A DNA stretch of 12,391 nt from Alphaproteobacteria bacterium (lineage in GTDB: Bacteria; Pseudomonadota; Alphaproteobacteria; Rickettsiales; JAIXRX01): NCBI GenBank assembly GCA_027485005.1, contig JAIXRX010000210.1, positions 1-12,391 of the forward strand, read 5' to 3'. Shown piece after piece: positions 6,146-12,391 of the stretch. Numbering within the stretch: the stretch's first letter is position 1; every line of letters begins with the position of its first letter. The translations under genes were made by a program, and so were the position numbers. The notes beneath the pieces are model-generated. The model ran no database searches. It was not told the DNA's origin and was given only the letters and a program-made list of their open reading frames with translations.

Positions 6146-7003
6146 TTATGCAACTGCTTGGACTTCAGCGGTACTAAACCCAATAATAAATACCCCTAAT
6201 TCGTCGGCGAGTTTTAGTACCTGTGCGCGGTCAATCACTAAGGTCCCACCGGCTTCAATCGCTACTCCGTCGAAACCCGCAGCGGCAATATTTTGAATGG
6301 TTTGTGGACCAATGGCTGGTAAATCAGCACGACGCTCCTGGTTAGGTTTTTTGGCTTTTACCAATACACCACCACGCTCTGCGTTATCGCTATAATTTGC
6401 ACAACGTAAAATCAATTCGTCGGTGCCTTCTGCTGCTTCAACACCCAGCACAATTCCTTGTTTGATGACCACGCTTTGACCAATATCCATCGCGCCGAGT
6501 TGGTGTGCTACGCGCACGCCCACCGCAATGTCGGTTTGGGATTGTTTATTGGGCAAGAAACGACCTAAGGGGCCAGCGGGTGCTAGCAGATTCTGCAGCA
6601 AATCATCAATCCCAATCACGCGCAAACCTTCTTCTTCAAGCACATGAATCACAGTAGTGAGCAAGGAATTATCTCCACTAAAGAAAGCGCTACCAAGCCG
6701 CGCTAAAATACGAGTGGCGGCCACACTTGGGCGGATACTGCGCAACGATGGCCGGGGAATACGCCCACCCAGCACAATGTGCGATACCTGATTTTCTTTC
6801 ATGAGTTGCAGTGTGTGCGCAATATCCCCTAATGACACCCATGCATGATCTACACCGTCCATCAATTCGGGGGCGGTTGTTTGTTCAAAGCCCAGAATAA
6901 ATACGGGAATCTCACGGGCAATAGCAGCGTCACGCAGCAGGAATGGCAAGTCGCCACTGCCGGCAATAATTGCTAAGCGGGTAATGTTGGGAATTTCACT
7001 CAT
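6146..7003 (-). CDS. lpxI: UDP-2,3-diacylglucosamine pyrophosphatase LpxI
   Basis: 285-residue LpxI (formerly DUF1009), which hydrolyses UDP-2,3-diacylglucosamine to lipid X and UMP at the cytoplasmic membrane face. It is the alphaproteobacterial replacement for LpxH. Family features: N-terminal LAIIAGSGDLP (10-20), LGGRIPRP (78-85), SGDNSLL (109-115), and the C-terminal domain with GIVLGVEAAEGTDELILR (183-200), GGVLVKAKKPNQERRADLP (211-229) and IGPQT. D227 in ADLPAIG is the likely counterpart of the essential aspartate known in Caulobacter LpxI. The length matches the family. The ATG overlaps the lpxA stop (ATGA), so translation is probably coupled. lpxB, often next in alphaproteobacteria, is missing here. 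Confidence 0.93.
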   Translation of the reverse strand: MSEIPNITRLAIIAGSGDLPFLLRDAAIAREIPVFILGFEQTTAPELMDGVDHAWVSLGDIAHTLQLMKENQVSHIVLGGRIPRPSLRSIRPSVAATRILARLGSAFFSGDNSLLTTVIHVLEEEGLRVIGIDDLLQNLLAPAGPLGRFLPNKQSQTDIAVGVRVAHQLGAMDIGQSVVIKQGIVLGVEAAEGTDELILRCANYSDNAERGGVLVKAKKPNQERRADLPAIGPQTIQNIAAAGFDGVAIEAGGTLVIDRAQVLKLADELGVFIIGFSTAEVQAVA

Positions 7004-7806
7004 GAGGCTAATTTCTTTGGAACGCAGAGTTGGCGGCTTCCCGCCGCCGTGATAAAATCGAAAATCTCAGAAACTTCTGGCACGTCTTTTAGCTCAGCTT
7101 GTGCGCGTGCCACGCGCTCTGCCAACACCTCGGTTGTGTCCGTGGTTTCAAAAATGACTTTATAAGCATGGCGTAGGCCATGGATAGCTTCCCTCGAAAA
7201 ACCACGACGTTTTAAGCCTACCAGATTAAGCCCCGCAAGTGCGCCGCGTTCTCCCATAACAGATCCATAAGGAATCACGTCATGTTCCACGCCGGTCATG
7301 CCGCCCACCACCGCGTGATGACCAATCCGCACAAATTGATGCACCGCGCTAAGGCCGCCCAAAAGCGCATAATCCCCCACATGCACGTGGCCTGCCAATG
7401 TCGCTTGATTCGCCATAATCACATGATTGCCAACATGTGCATCATGTCCGACATGAACGCCCATCATAAATAAACCATTATTACCCACGGTGGTTTTCAT
7501 GCCGCCACCTTCGGTACCAGGATTCATCGTCACATATTCACGAATCTGATTATACTCACCAATCTCCAAGGTTGAAGGTTCGCCTTTATATTTCAAATCC
7601 TGTGGGCGAGACCCTAAAGAAGCAAAAGAGTAGACCACGGTGCCTTTGCCAATGCTTGTACGACCGTCCACGACGACATGAGCTTTCAGCTCTACGTCGT
7701 CTGCAATCACGACATGCTCACCAAGCACACAATAAGCGCCAATAACAGCGGTGGGGGCAATTTGTGCGCCATTGGCGATGATGGCAGTCGGATGAATATG
7801 ATTCAT
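7000..7806 (-). CDS. lpxA: UDP-N-acetylglucosamine O-acyltransferase LpxA
   Basis: 268-residue LpxA, first enzyme of lipid A synthesis: it moves a 3-hydroxyacyl chain from ACP to the 3-OH of UDP-GlcNAc in the cytoplasm. The N-terminal two thirds are hexapeptide repeats of a left-handed beta-helix. The catalytic histidine is H121 in HVGHDAHVGN, equivalent to E. coli H125. G169 in VVGGMTG aligns with E. coli G173, the residue that sets acyl-chain length. The C-terminal helical part starts with the conserved GLKRRGFSREAI (197-208). The MNPGTEGGG stretch (94-102) is the variant I associate with alphaproteobacteria. It begins 15 bp after fabZ and overlaps lpxI by 4 bp. Confidence 0.97.
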   Translation of the reverse strand: MNHIHPTAIIANGAQIAPTAVIGAYCVLGEHVVIADDVELKAHVVVDGRTSIGKGTVVYSFASLGSRPQDLKYKGEPSTLEIGEYNQIREYVTMNPGTEGGGMKTTVGNNGLFMMGVHVGHDAHVGNHVIMANQATLAGHVHVGDYALLGGLSAVHQFVRIGHHAVVGGMTGVEHDVIPYGSVMGERGALAGLNLVGLKRRGFSREAIHGLRHAYKVIFETTDTTEVLAERVARAQAELKDVPEVSEIFDFITAAGSRQLCVPKKLAS

Positions 7807-7821
7807 AGGTAGAGTTTCTTT

Positions 7822-8274
7822 CTAGCGATCCAGAATCATCGCGGTAATAATAGCCTCGGCAACTTTTTGACCGTCCACAAAGGCCTCGCCAGCGCAGCGC
7901 CAGACATTGCTACGGTTTTTAATTTTTTTCACATGCAGTTGCAGTTGATCTCCCGGCACCACAGGCTTACGGAATTTCGCTTCTTCAATGGACATGAAGT
8001 ACACTAACTTGCCTTCGGTTTCAGCACCAAGGGTTTGTACCACCATAAGAGCAGAGGCTTGCGCCATCGCTTCAATAATCAACACACCTGGCATCACAGG
8101 TTCCGTTGGGAAATGGCCAGCAAAAAATTGTTCGTTGATGGTCACATTTTTCAATACCACAATGCGCTCATCTGGCACAAAATCAACCACACGGTCCACC
8201 AGCAAAAGCGGGTAGCGGTGAGGGATCATTTCCATAATACGCTGTATCTGAATTGGTAACGTGGTGGTCGTCAT
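7822..8274 (-). CDS. fabZ: (3R)-hydroxyacyl-ACP dehydratase FabZ
   Basis: 150-residue hot-dog-fold dehydratase that removes water from 3-hydroxyacyl-ACP in fatty-acid elongation, competing with LpxA and LpxD for the same ACP substrates. H54 in AGHFPTEPVMPGV and E68 in IIEAMAQA are the catalytic pair, and IPHRYPLLLVDRV (17-29) is the family's N-terminal signature. The start is placed at 8274 (MTTTTLPIQ), one base after the lpxD stop. It gives the normal FabZ length and has GAGG 9 bases upstream. A longer frame reaches 8403 but would lie inside lpxD. Confidence 0.96.
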   Translation of the reverse strand: MTTTTLPIQIQRIMEMIPHRYPLLLVDRVVDFVPDERIVVLKNVTINEQFFAGHFPTEPVMPGVLIIEAMAQASALMVVQTLGAETEGKLVYFMSIEEAKFRKPVVPGDQLQLHVKKIKNRSNVWRCAGEAFVDGQKVAEAIITAMILDR

Positions 8275-8275
8275 C

Positions 8276-9343
8276 TTATGAAGCCTCAGTGGGATTAGGT
8301 TTGCGTTTGGTAAGTTTGGCGAGTACGACGCTTTGGCGGTGCCAGTCGATGATGGGAACGGCAGGGTAGCCACCATAGGACGCGCCAGCAGGGATGTCGG
8401 CAATCACGCCGCTTTTGGCTGCCACCTTTGCGCCTGATGCAATTTTTATATGGCCTGAAAGCCCCGCCTGGCCGCCCAATACCACACTATCACCCAAACG
8501 AGTGCTACCTGCAATGCCCACTTGGGCAGTGATAACGCATGATTTGCCGATATGCACATTATGTCCAATTTGAACCAGATTATCTATTTTACTACCTTGG
8601 CCAATCAATGTGTCTGGGCCGCTACCACGGTCAATGCAGGTGCCAGCACCAATTTCCACGTCGTCTTCGATGACCACGCGGCCAAGCTGTGGCACTTTCA
8701 CATGCCCCGCACGTCCCATCGCAAAACCAAAACCGTCTTGGCCGATATTTACCCCACGATGGATGATGACGTTTGAACCAATGATGCTGTGACTAATGCT
8801 AGCATTGGCGCCAATATGAGTGTGATGACCAATACTCACACCGTCCGCGATAACCGCATTAGCGCTGATAATACAGTTATCGCCAATTTCTACATGTGCA
8901 CCAATCACTACACCTGCTTCAATCGTGCAATTTGCACCAATCTTTGCGCTGCTGTCGATGATGGCGTGAGGAGAAATGCTCGCATGGGCAACTTTATGCG
9001 GGTAAAATTTTTGTGCGGTCAGTGCGTAATGTCGGTAAGGATCAGCAGTGACCAGCAGCAACGTGTTGGGAGGGGCTTTTTCAATTAATTTACTGCGGGT
9101 GAAACAAAAACCTGCTTTGGAATGTGAGAATAGATCCTGATATTTCGGATTATCAATGAAGCTGATATGTTTTTCCTCAGCACGGTCAAGTGGCGCAACG
9201 TCATACACCATTTGCTCCATAGCGGATTCAAGGTCTTTTCCGACAAGCATTTGCCCCGCACACCAAATCTCCACAGGCGCAAGCGCTGAAAGCTGTGCCA
9301 GAGAAAAAGGGCCTTGGTTAGGAAAAAAACGAGAATCCGCCAT
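8276..9343 (-). CDS. lpxD: UDP-3-O-(3-hydroxyacyl)glucosamine N-acyltransferase LpxD
   Basis: 355-residue LpxD, third acyl-handling step of lipid A synthesis: N-acylation of UDP-3-O-acylglucosamine from 3-hydroxyacyl-ACP. Residues 1-115 are the uridine-binding N-terminal domain. About 118-315 are hexapeptide repeats of a left-handed beta-helix, homologous to LpxA. The remainder is a C-terminal helix. The catalytic histidine is H261 in LVQIGHNVHIG, matching E. coli H239. GQDGFGFA (201-208) is the conserved LpxD insertion. The ATG lies 10 bp after the skp stop, without a clear Shine-Dalgarno sequence. Confidence 0.97.
   Translation of the reverse strand: MADSRFFPNQGPFSLAQLSALAPVEIWCAGQMLVGKDLESAMEQMVYDVAPLDRAEEKHISFIDNPKYQDLFSHSKAGFCFTRSKLIEKAPPNTLLLVTADPYRHYALTAQKFYPHKVAHASISPHAIIDSSAKIGANCTIEAGVVIGAHVEIGDNCIISANAVIADGVSIGHHTHIGANASISHSIIGSNVIIHRGVNIGQDGFGFAMGRAGHVKVPQLGRVVIEDDVEIGAGTCIDRGSGPDTLIGQGSKIDNLVQIGHNVHIGKSCVITAQVGIAGSTRLGDSVVLGGQAGLSGHIKIASGAKVAAKSGVIADIPAGASYGGYPAVPIIDWHRQSVVLAKLTKRKPNPTEAS
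8284..8287 (-). promoter_or_regulatory. Ribosome binding site deciding the fabZ start
   Basis: GAGG on the minus strand, 9 bases before the ATG at 8274, inside the last codons of lpxD. It supports the short start over the long frame. Confidence 0.55.
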
Positions 9344-9353
9344 GAGTCATCAA

Positions 9354-9875
9354 TTACATGGAAACTTTAGGCAATTTTGCATTCAGTTTCGCCAACACTT
9401 CATTGGTAATGTCCATGCTGCTATCCGCATAAATGATTTGTGAGGTTGGCAGTGCAAGTTTGAAGCCTTTTTCTTTGGCCATTTCATTGACAATGGTGTT
9501 CACCGCTTTTTGAATCTCGCCCAAAGCATTTGCCATCGATTTATCAACAGCCCCTTTTTTCTGTTGAACGTCACGTTGTGCGTCAGATGCTTTTTTGCTG
9601 AAGGCTTTTACTTTTTCTTTGAACGCTTCAGCAGAAAGGGTAGAGCGCTGTTTAGAAAGCTCTGCTTCTTCTTTTTGCAAAGATTCTTCTTTCGATTTAA
9701 CTTCCGCTTGAAGCGACTTTTGCTTGGCTTCGAGTTGAGATTTTAGCGATTTAGCAGCAGTCGATTGGCGCATGATTTCTTGCATGCTGATAACAGCAAT
9801 GTCACCCGCTTGGGCAGCCATGCTAAACGATGATGCCAAAAGGAAGGCAATCAAGGCGCGGTAAACTAATTTCAT
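9354..9875 (-). CDS. skp: Periplasmic chaperone Skp/OmpH
   Basis: 173-residue OmpH/Skp chaperone, which holds unfolded outer-membrane proteins in the periplasm on the way to the Bam complex. The start is placed at 9875 because this gives a clean signal peptide (MKLVYRALIAFLLASSFSMA, cleavage likely after AQA at 21-23) and AAAGAG lies 6 bases upstream. A longer frame to 9902 would add nine residues before it. About residues 40-120 are Lys/Glu/Gln-rich heptad-like helix, the tentacle coiled coil of the trimer. The N- and C-terminal parts (IAVISMQEIM, FKLALPTSQIIYA) form the trimer body. It sits 35 bp after bamA and 10 bp before lpxD, the usual order. Confidence 0.93.
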   Translation of the reverse strand: MKLVYRALIAFLLASSFSMAAQAGDIAVISMQEIMRQSTAAKSLKSQLEAKQKSLQAEVKSKEESLQKEEAELSKQRSTLSAEAFKEKVKAFSKKASDAQRDVQQKKGAVDKSMANALGEIQKAVNTIVNEMAKEKGFKLALPTSQIIYADSSMDITNEVLAKLNAKLPKVSM

Positions 9876-9910
9876 AACAAACTCTTTCGTTAAAGTTAAC
9901 ATGTGAAAAA

Positions 9911-12313
9911 TTAAAAACGGGTTCCGAAGCTGAAGCGCACCAGTTGTGTGTCATCTTGCTTTTCTTTAGCAATTGCTTTGGCGACGTCAAGACGAATAGG
10001 GCCAAAGGGAGACGCCCACGCGACGCCCACACCGGCGGAAACACGTAGACTGTCACCAGAACTAATGCCAGCACCAGAATTATCAATTTCCCAGAGATTA
10101 GCGGCGTCTGTGAAAATAGCGCCAGACACCCCTAAATCATCAGGCAAACCAACAGGGAATTGCAATTCAGTGGTCACAGCATAGTAGTTATTGCCGCCCA
10201 GCGCGTCTCTGGTGGTGGTATCACGCGGGCCAATACCGCCCAGCGCAAAGCCACGAATTTCTTCTTGCCCAATAAAGTAACGATCATTCAATCGTACATT
10301 TTGACCCGTTAAGCCAAAAATATTACCAGCAGAACCACCGGCCATCCATGTCCATTTCGGAGCAATCGGCACAAAATGAGCGGCTTGCACTTCATGACGC
10401 AGATACTTCACGTCGCCGCCCAGACCTGCGAGGTCTTGCACCAGATTCAAGAATGTACCGCTGGTGGTTTGGAAGCGGTTATTACGTGTATCATAGTTAA
10501 AACTCTGGCCAATTGCTGACGTCAGGTAATTGCCCTGTTGCGCCTTGATGAAAACAGACGCGTTAGGATCAACGTCACTAATCGTTGAATCATGCAAAGA
10601 ATAGTTGAAGTTATGGCGTAGATTCTCGCCAAGGCTATAACCAAAGCGTAGGCGTCCGCCATTATCTTCAAGGTTAAAGGTTCCTTGATTGGTAAAGTCT
10701 GTCGCCATTTTGAACAGATCAACACCAGCGGCCAAATCGCGGTCAAGGAAGTAGGGTTCAGTAAAACCAATATCATACTGTTGGCGGCGCGCTGAAAGCA
10801 GGGCCTTCAAACGCAAATCTTGGCCACGCCCTAGCAAGTTTGACTCGCGTATACCAAAATCAGCTAAAACACCGTCCACCGAGGAGAAACCACCACCGAG
10901 TGAAATCTCACCCGTGGATTGCTCTTCGACATCCACATTGATAACTGTACGGTCTGGCGCGCTACCTGGTTCATTGGCAATCGCTACTTTACTAAAGTAA
11001 CCAAGGTTGTTGAGGCGTTGTTCTGTGCGTTTGAGCTTTGTGCTGCTATAAGGATCACCCTCTGCTAAACGGAATTCACGGCGAATGACTTTGTCGACTG
11101 TGCGCGCATTGCCTTTAATGTCAATGCGTTCCACATAAACCTTTGGTCCTTCATTGATATTGAAGGCAAGATTAATCAGTCGCTCGTCGGCTTTGCGGTC
11201 AATGTCTGGGTTGACGTTCACAAAAGCAAAGCCTTTATCGCCTAATTCATTTACCAGCGCATCAACTGTCGTTTCTACTTCTGACGCATTATAAACATCA
11301 CCTTTTTGGATATTTACTTTGTCTTGCAACAATTTGGGATCGACGCTTGCCACATTACTATTCACCGACACGTCACCCACGCGGTAACGCTGGCCTTCAT
11401 CGATGGTAAAGGTAATGAAGAAGGAATCTTTTTCTTTATTTAGCTCCGCTACGGCAGATTTAATCTGGAAGTCTGCATAACCTTGTTTGAGGTAAAAACG
11501 ACGCATTAATTCCTGATCATACTGCAAACGATCTTGGTCATAGGTATCGTCTGAGGAAAGGAATTTATACCATGCGGCTTCTTCGGTGCGAATCGCTTCA
11601 CGTAATTGAGCGCTAGTGAATTGGTTGTTGCCGATAAAGCGGATGTCACGCACCATGGCCTCAGGGCCTTCTTCAATCTCATACACTAAATCCACGCGGT
11701 TCTGGTCTAGCTGCACAATTTTGGGTTCCACACGGGCAGAATAGCGACCTTTGCGACGATAAATATCCACAATACGTTTAGTGTCCGACTGCACCTTCGC
11801 GCGGGTGAAAATGCTGCGGGACTTAAGGTCTAATTCTTTTTCGAGGTCTTTATCCTCGGCGGCTTTATTGCCTTCAAACGCCACGCGGTTGATGAGTGGA
11901 TTTTCCACCACGCTCACATTTAGTACTAGCTGGTTGCCGGCCACTTGTTGGGGAACGGCTTTCATGTCGCGGAAGAAACCTGTTTCATACAGGCGTTTCA
12001 TCGCCTCATCCATGTCTGACATGGTGACGGTTTGGCCGTTGCGCAAGCCAAGGTAAGACAAAACAGTGCTTGGCTCGATACGTTGTTGGCCAGTGACCAC
12101 AATATTTTGCAGCACATAGACTTGTTGTTCCGCCGCAAGCACGGGAGCAGGGGCAGCTAATGGGGCTTCTGCAACGGGGGCGGGTGTGTCAGTGGTTTTG
12201 GTGATCTGTGCGTTTTTCAAAAGCAGTGGCTCGGCTGCAAGGGCGGGCGAGACCACAGCGCCGCCGCCAAGCAGGGCACACAAAGACACGGAAAAGAGAT
12301 TCAGCTTTTTCAT
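9911..12313 (-). CDS. bamA: Outer-membrane protein assembly factor BamA
   Basis: 800-residue BamA/Omp85, the essential outer-membrane insertase. The start is set at 12313 (MKKLNLFSVS), which gives a standard signal peptide cleaved near A26/A27. The long frame to 12373 would put 20 residues in front. A Pro/Ala-rich stretch (about 43-61) precedes five periplasmic POTRA domains (about 65-460, first opening VLQNIVVTGQQRIEPS), then a 16-strand barrel. IRGF (686-689) is the conserved loop-6 motif, and the chain ends in phenylalanine (FSFGTRF), as expected for the barrel's closing strand. It is the first complete gene of the bamA-skp-lpxD-fabZ-lpxA-lpxI run. rseP, often upstream, lies beyond the window if present. 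Confidence 0.97.
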   Translation of the reverse strand: MKKLNLFSVSLCALLGGGAVVSPALAAEPLLLKNAQITKTTDTPAPVAEAPLAAPAPVLAAEQQVYVLQNIVVTGQQRIEPSTVLSYLGLRNGQTVTMSDMDEAMKRLYETGFFRDMKAVPQQVAGNQLVLNVSVVENPLINRVAFEGNKAAEDKDLEKELDLKSRSIFTRAKVQSDTKRIVDIYRRKGRYSARVEPKIVQLDQNRVDLVYEIEEGPEAMVRDIRFIGNNQFTSAQLREAIRTEEAAWYKFLSSDDTYDQDRLQYDQELMRRFYLKQGYADFQIKSAVAELNKEKDSFFITFTIDEGQRYRVGDVSVNSNVASVDPKLLQDKVNIQKGDVYNASEVETTVDALVNELGDKGFAFVNVNPDIDRKADERLINLAFNINEGPKVYVERIDIKGNARTVDKVIRREFRLAEGDPYSSTKLKRTEQRLNNLGYFSKVAIANEPGSAPDRTVINVDVEEQSTGEISLGGGFSSVDGVLADFGIRESNLLGRGQDLRLKALLSARRQQYDIGFTEPYFLDRDLAAGVDLFKMATDFTNQGTFNLEDNGGRLRFGYSLGENLRHNFNYSLHDSTISDVDPNASVFIKAQQGNYLTSAIGQSFNYDTRNNRFQTTSGTFLNLVQDLAGLGGDVKYLRHEVQAAHFVPIAPKWTWMAGGSAGNIFGLTGQNVRLNDRYFIGQEEIRGFALGGIGPRDTTTRDALGGNNYYAVTTELQFPVGLPDDLGVSGAIFTDAANLWEIDNSGAGISSGDSLRVSAGVGVAWASPFGPIRLDVAKAIAKEKQDDTQLVRFSFGTRF

Positions 12314-12391
12314 AGGCGCCTGTTGTAGCAGAAGCTGCGCGCAAGAAAAGCGCAAAATGCAGCCTTTAACCATTCTAAAAACAGGGGGTTA

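Noticed and set aside
8275..8403. Upstream 43-codon extension of fabZ
   Set aside because: It lies wholly within lpxD, resembles no FabZ N-terminus, and the ATG at 8274 has a GAGG site and gives the family length.
8552..9088. Open frames on the plus strand opposite lpxD
   Set aside because: They are antisense to hexapeptide-repeat coding sequence, whose Gly/Ala/Ile codon bias leaves the opposite strand free of stops. No ribosome sites or domains.
9876..9902. Longer skp start at 9902
   Set aside because: It adds nine residues ahead of a clean signal peptide and lacks a ribosome site. 9875 has AAAGAG 6 bases upstream.
12314..12373. Longer bamA start at 12373
   Set aside because: It would bury the signal peptide behind 20 residues. 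MKKLNLFSVS at 12313 begins a standard signal sequence.
12389..12391. TAA on the minus strand at the right edge as the rseP stop codon
   Set aside because: The position would suit a gene ending just upstream of bamA, but three bases cannot support a gene call.
1..12391. CRISPR arrays, tRNAs, rRNAs, insertion sequences, phage genes
   Set aside because: No regularly spaced repeats, transposase or integrase genes, or RNA-gene signatures were seen by reading both strands. A tool search could still reveal small RNAs.

Overview
The window looks like the chromosome of a Gram-negative alphaproteobacterium of moderate GC. The evidence is a bamA-skp-lpxD-fabZ-lpxA-lpxI cluster that uses LpxI rather than LpxH, an LpxA with alphaproteobacterial-type motifs, and a fur gene followed directly by an OlsB-type and a PlsC/OlsA-type acyltransferase. 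I cannot name the genus. No mobile element, tRNA, rRNA or CRISPR array is visible.

Right half (6146-12313, minus strand): an outer-membrane biogenesis operon read right to left. BamA inserts outer-membrane proteins and Skp/OmpH chaperones them. LpxD and LpxA acylate lipid A precursors, FabZ feeds fatty-acid elongation, and LpxI hydrolyses UDP-diacylglucosamine. The genes are packed tightly (gaps of 35, 10, 1 and 15 bp, then a 4-bp overlap). The operon stops after lpxI, and the lpxB that often follows is not here.

Middle (5653-6143, plus strand): two small unrecognised ORFs, joined by a TAATG stop/start overlap, run head-on into lpxI with only 2 bp between the stop codons. They diverge from fur across a 191-bp intergenic region. 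That region holds a perfect 12-bp palindrome overlapping an extended -10 promoter.

Centre-left (2840-5461, minus strand): a four-gene unit, fur - olsB-like - plsC/olsA-like - D-Ala-D-Ala dipeptidase, with gaps of 23 and 2 bp and a 4-bp overlap. It places a metal-responsive regulator with probable ornithine-lipid (phosphorus-free membrane lipid) synthesis and a VanX-like cell-wall peptidase.

Left end (97-2733, minus strand): two monocistronic-looking accessory genes with AT-rich spacers. One is a GT-B-like glycosyltransferase whose C-terminus is five 16-residue repeats. The other is a PhyH-like Fe(II)/2-oxoglutarate dioxygenase. A perfect FNR/FixK-type palindrome lies at the junction, upstream of the oxygen-dependent dioxygenase. 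A strong symmetrical terminator (42-78) closes the block.

The clearest candidates for new biology are the small-ORF pair with its operator, the FNR-like site before a dioxygenase, the 16-residue repeat tail, and the fur-ornithine lipid-dipeptidase unit. The rest is ordinary envelope housekeeping.
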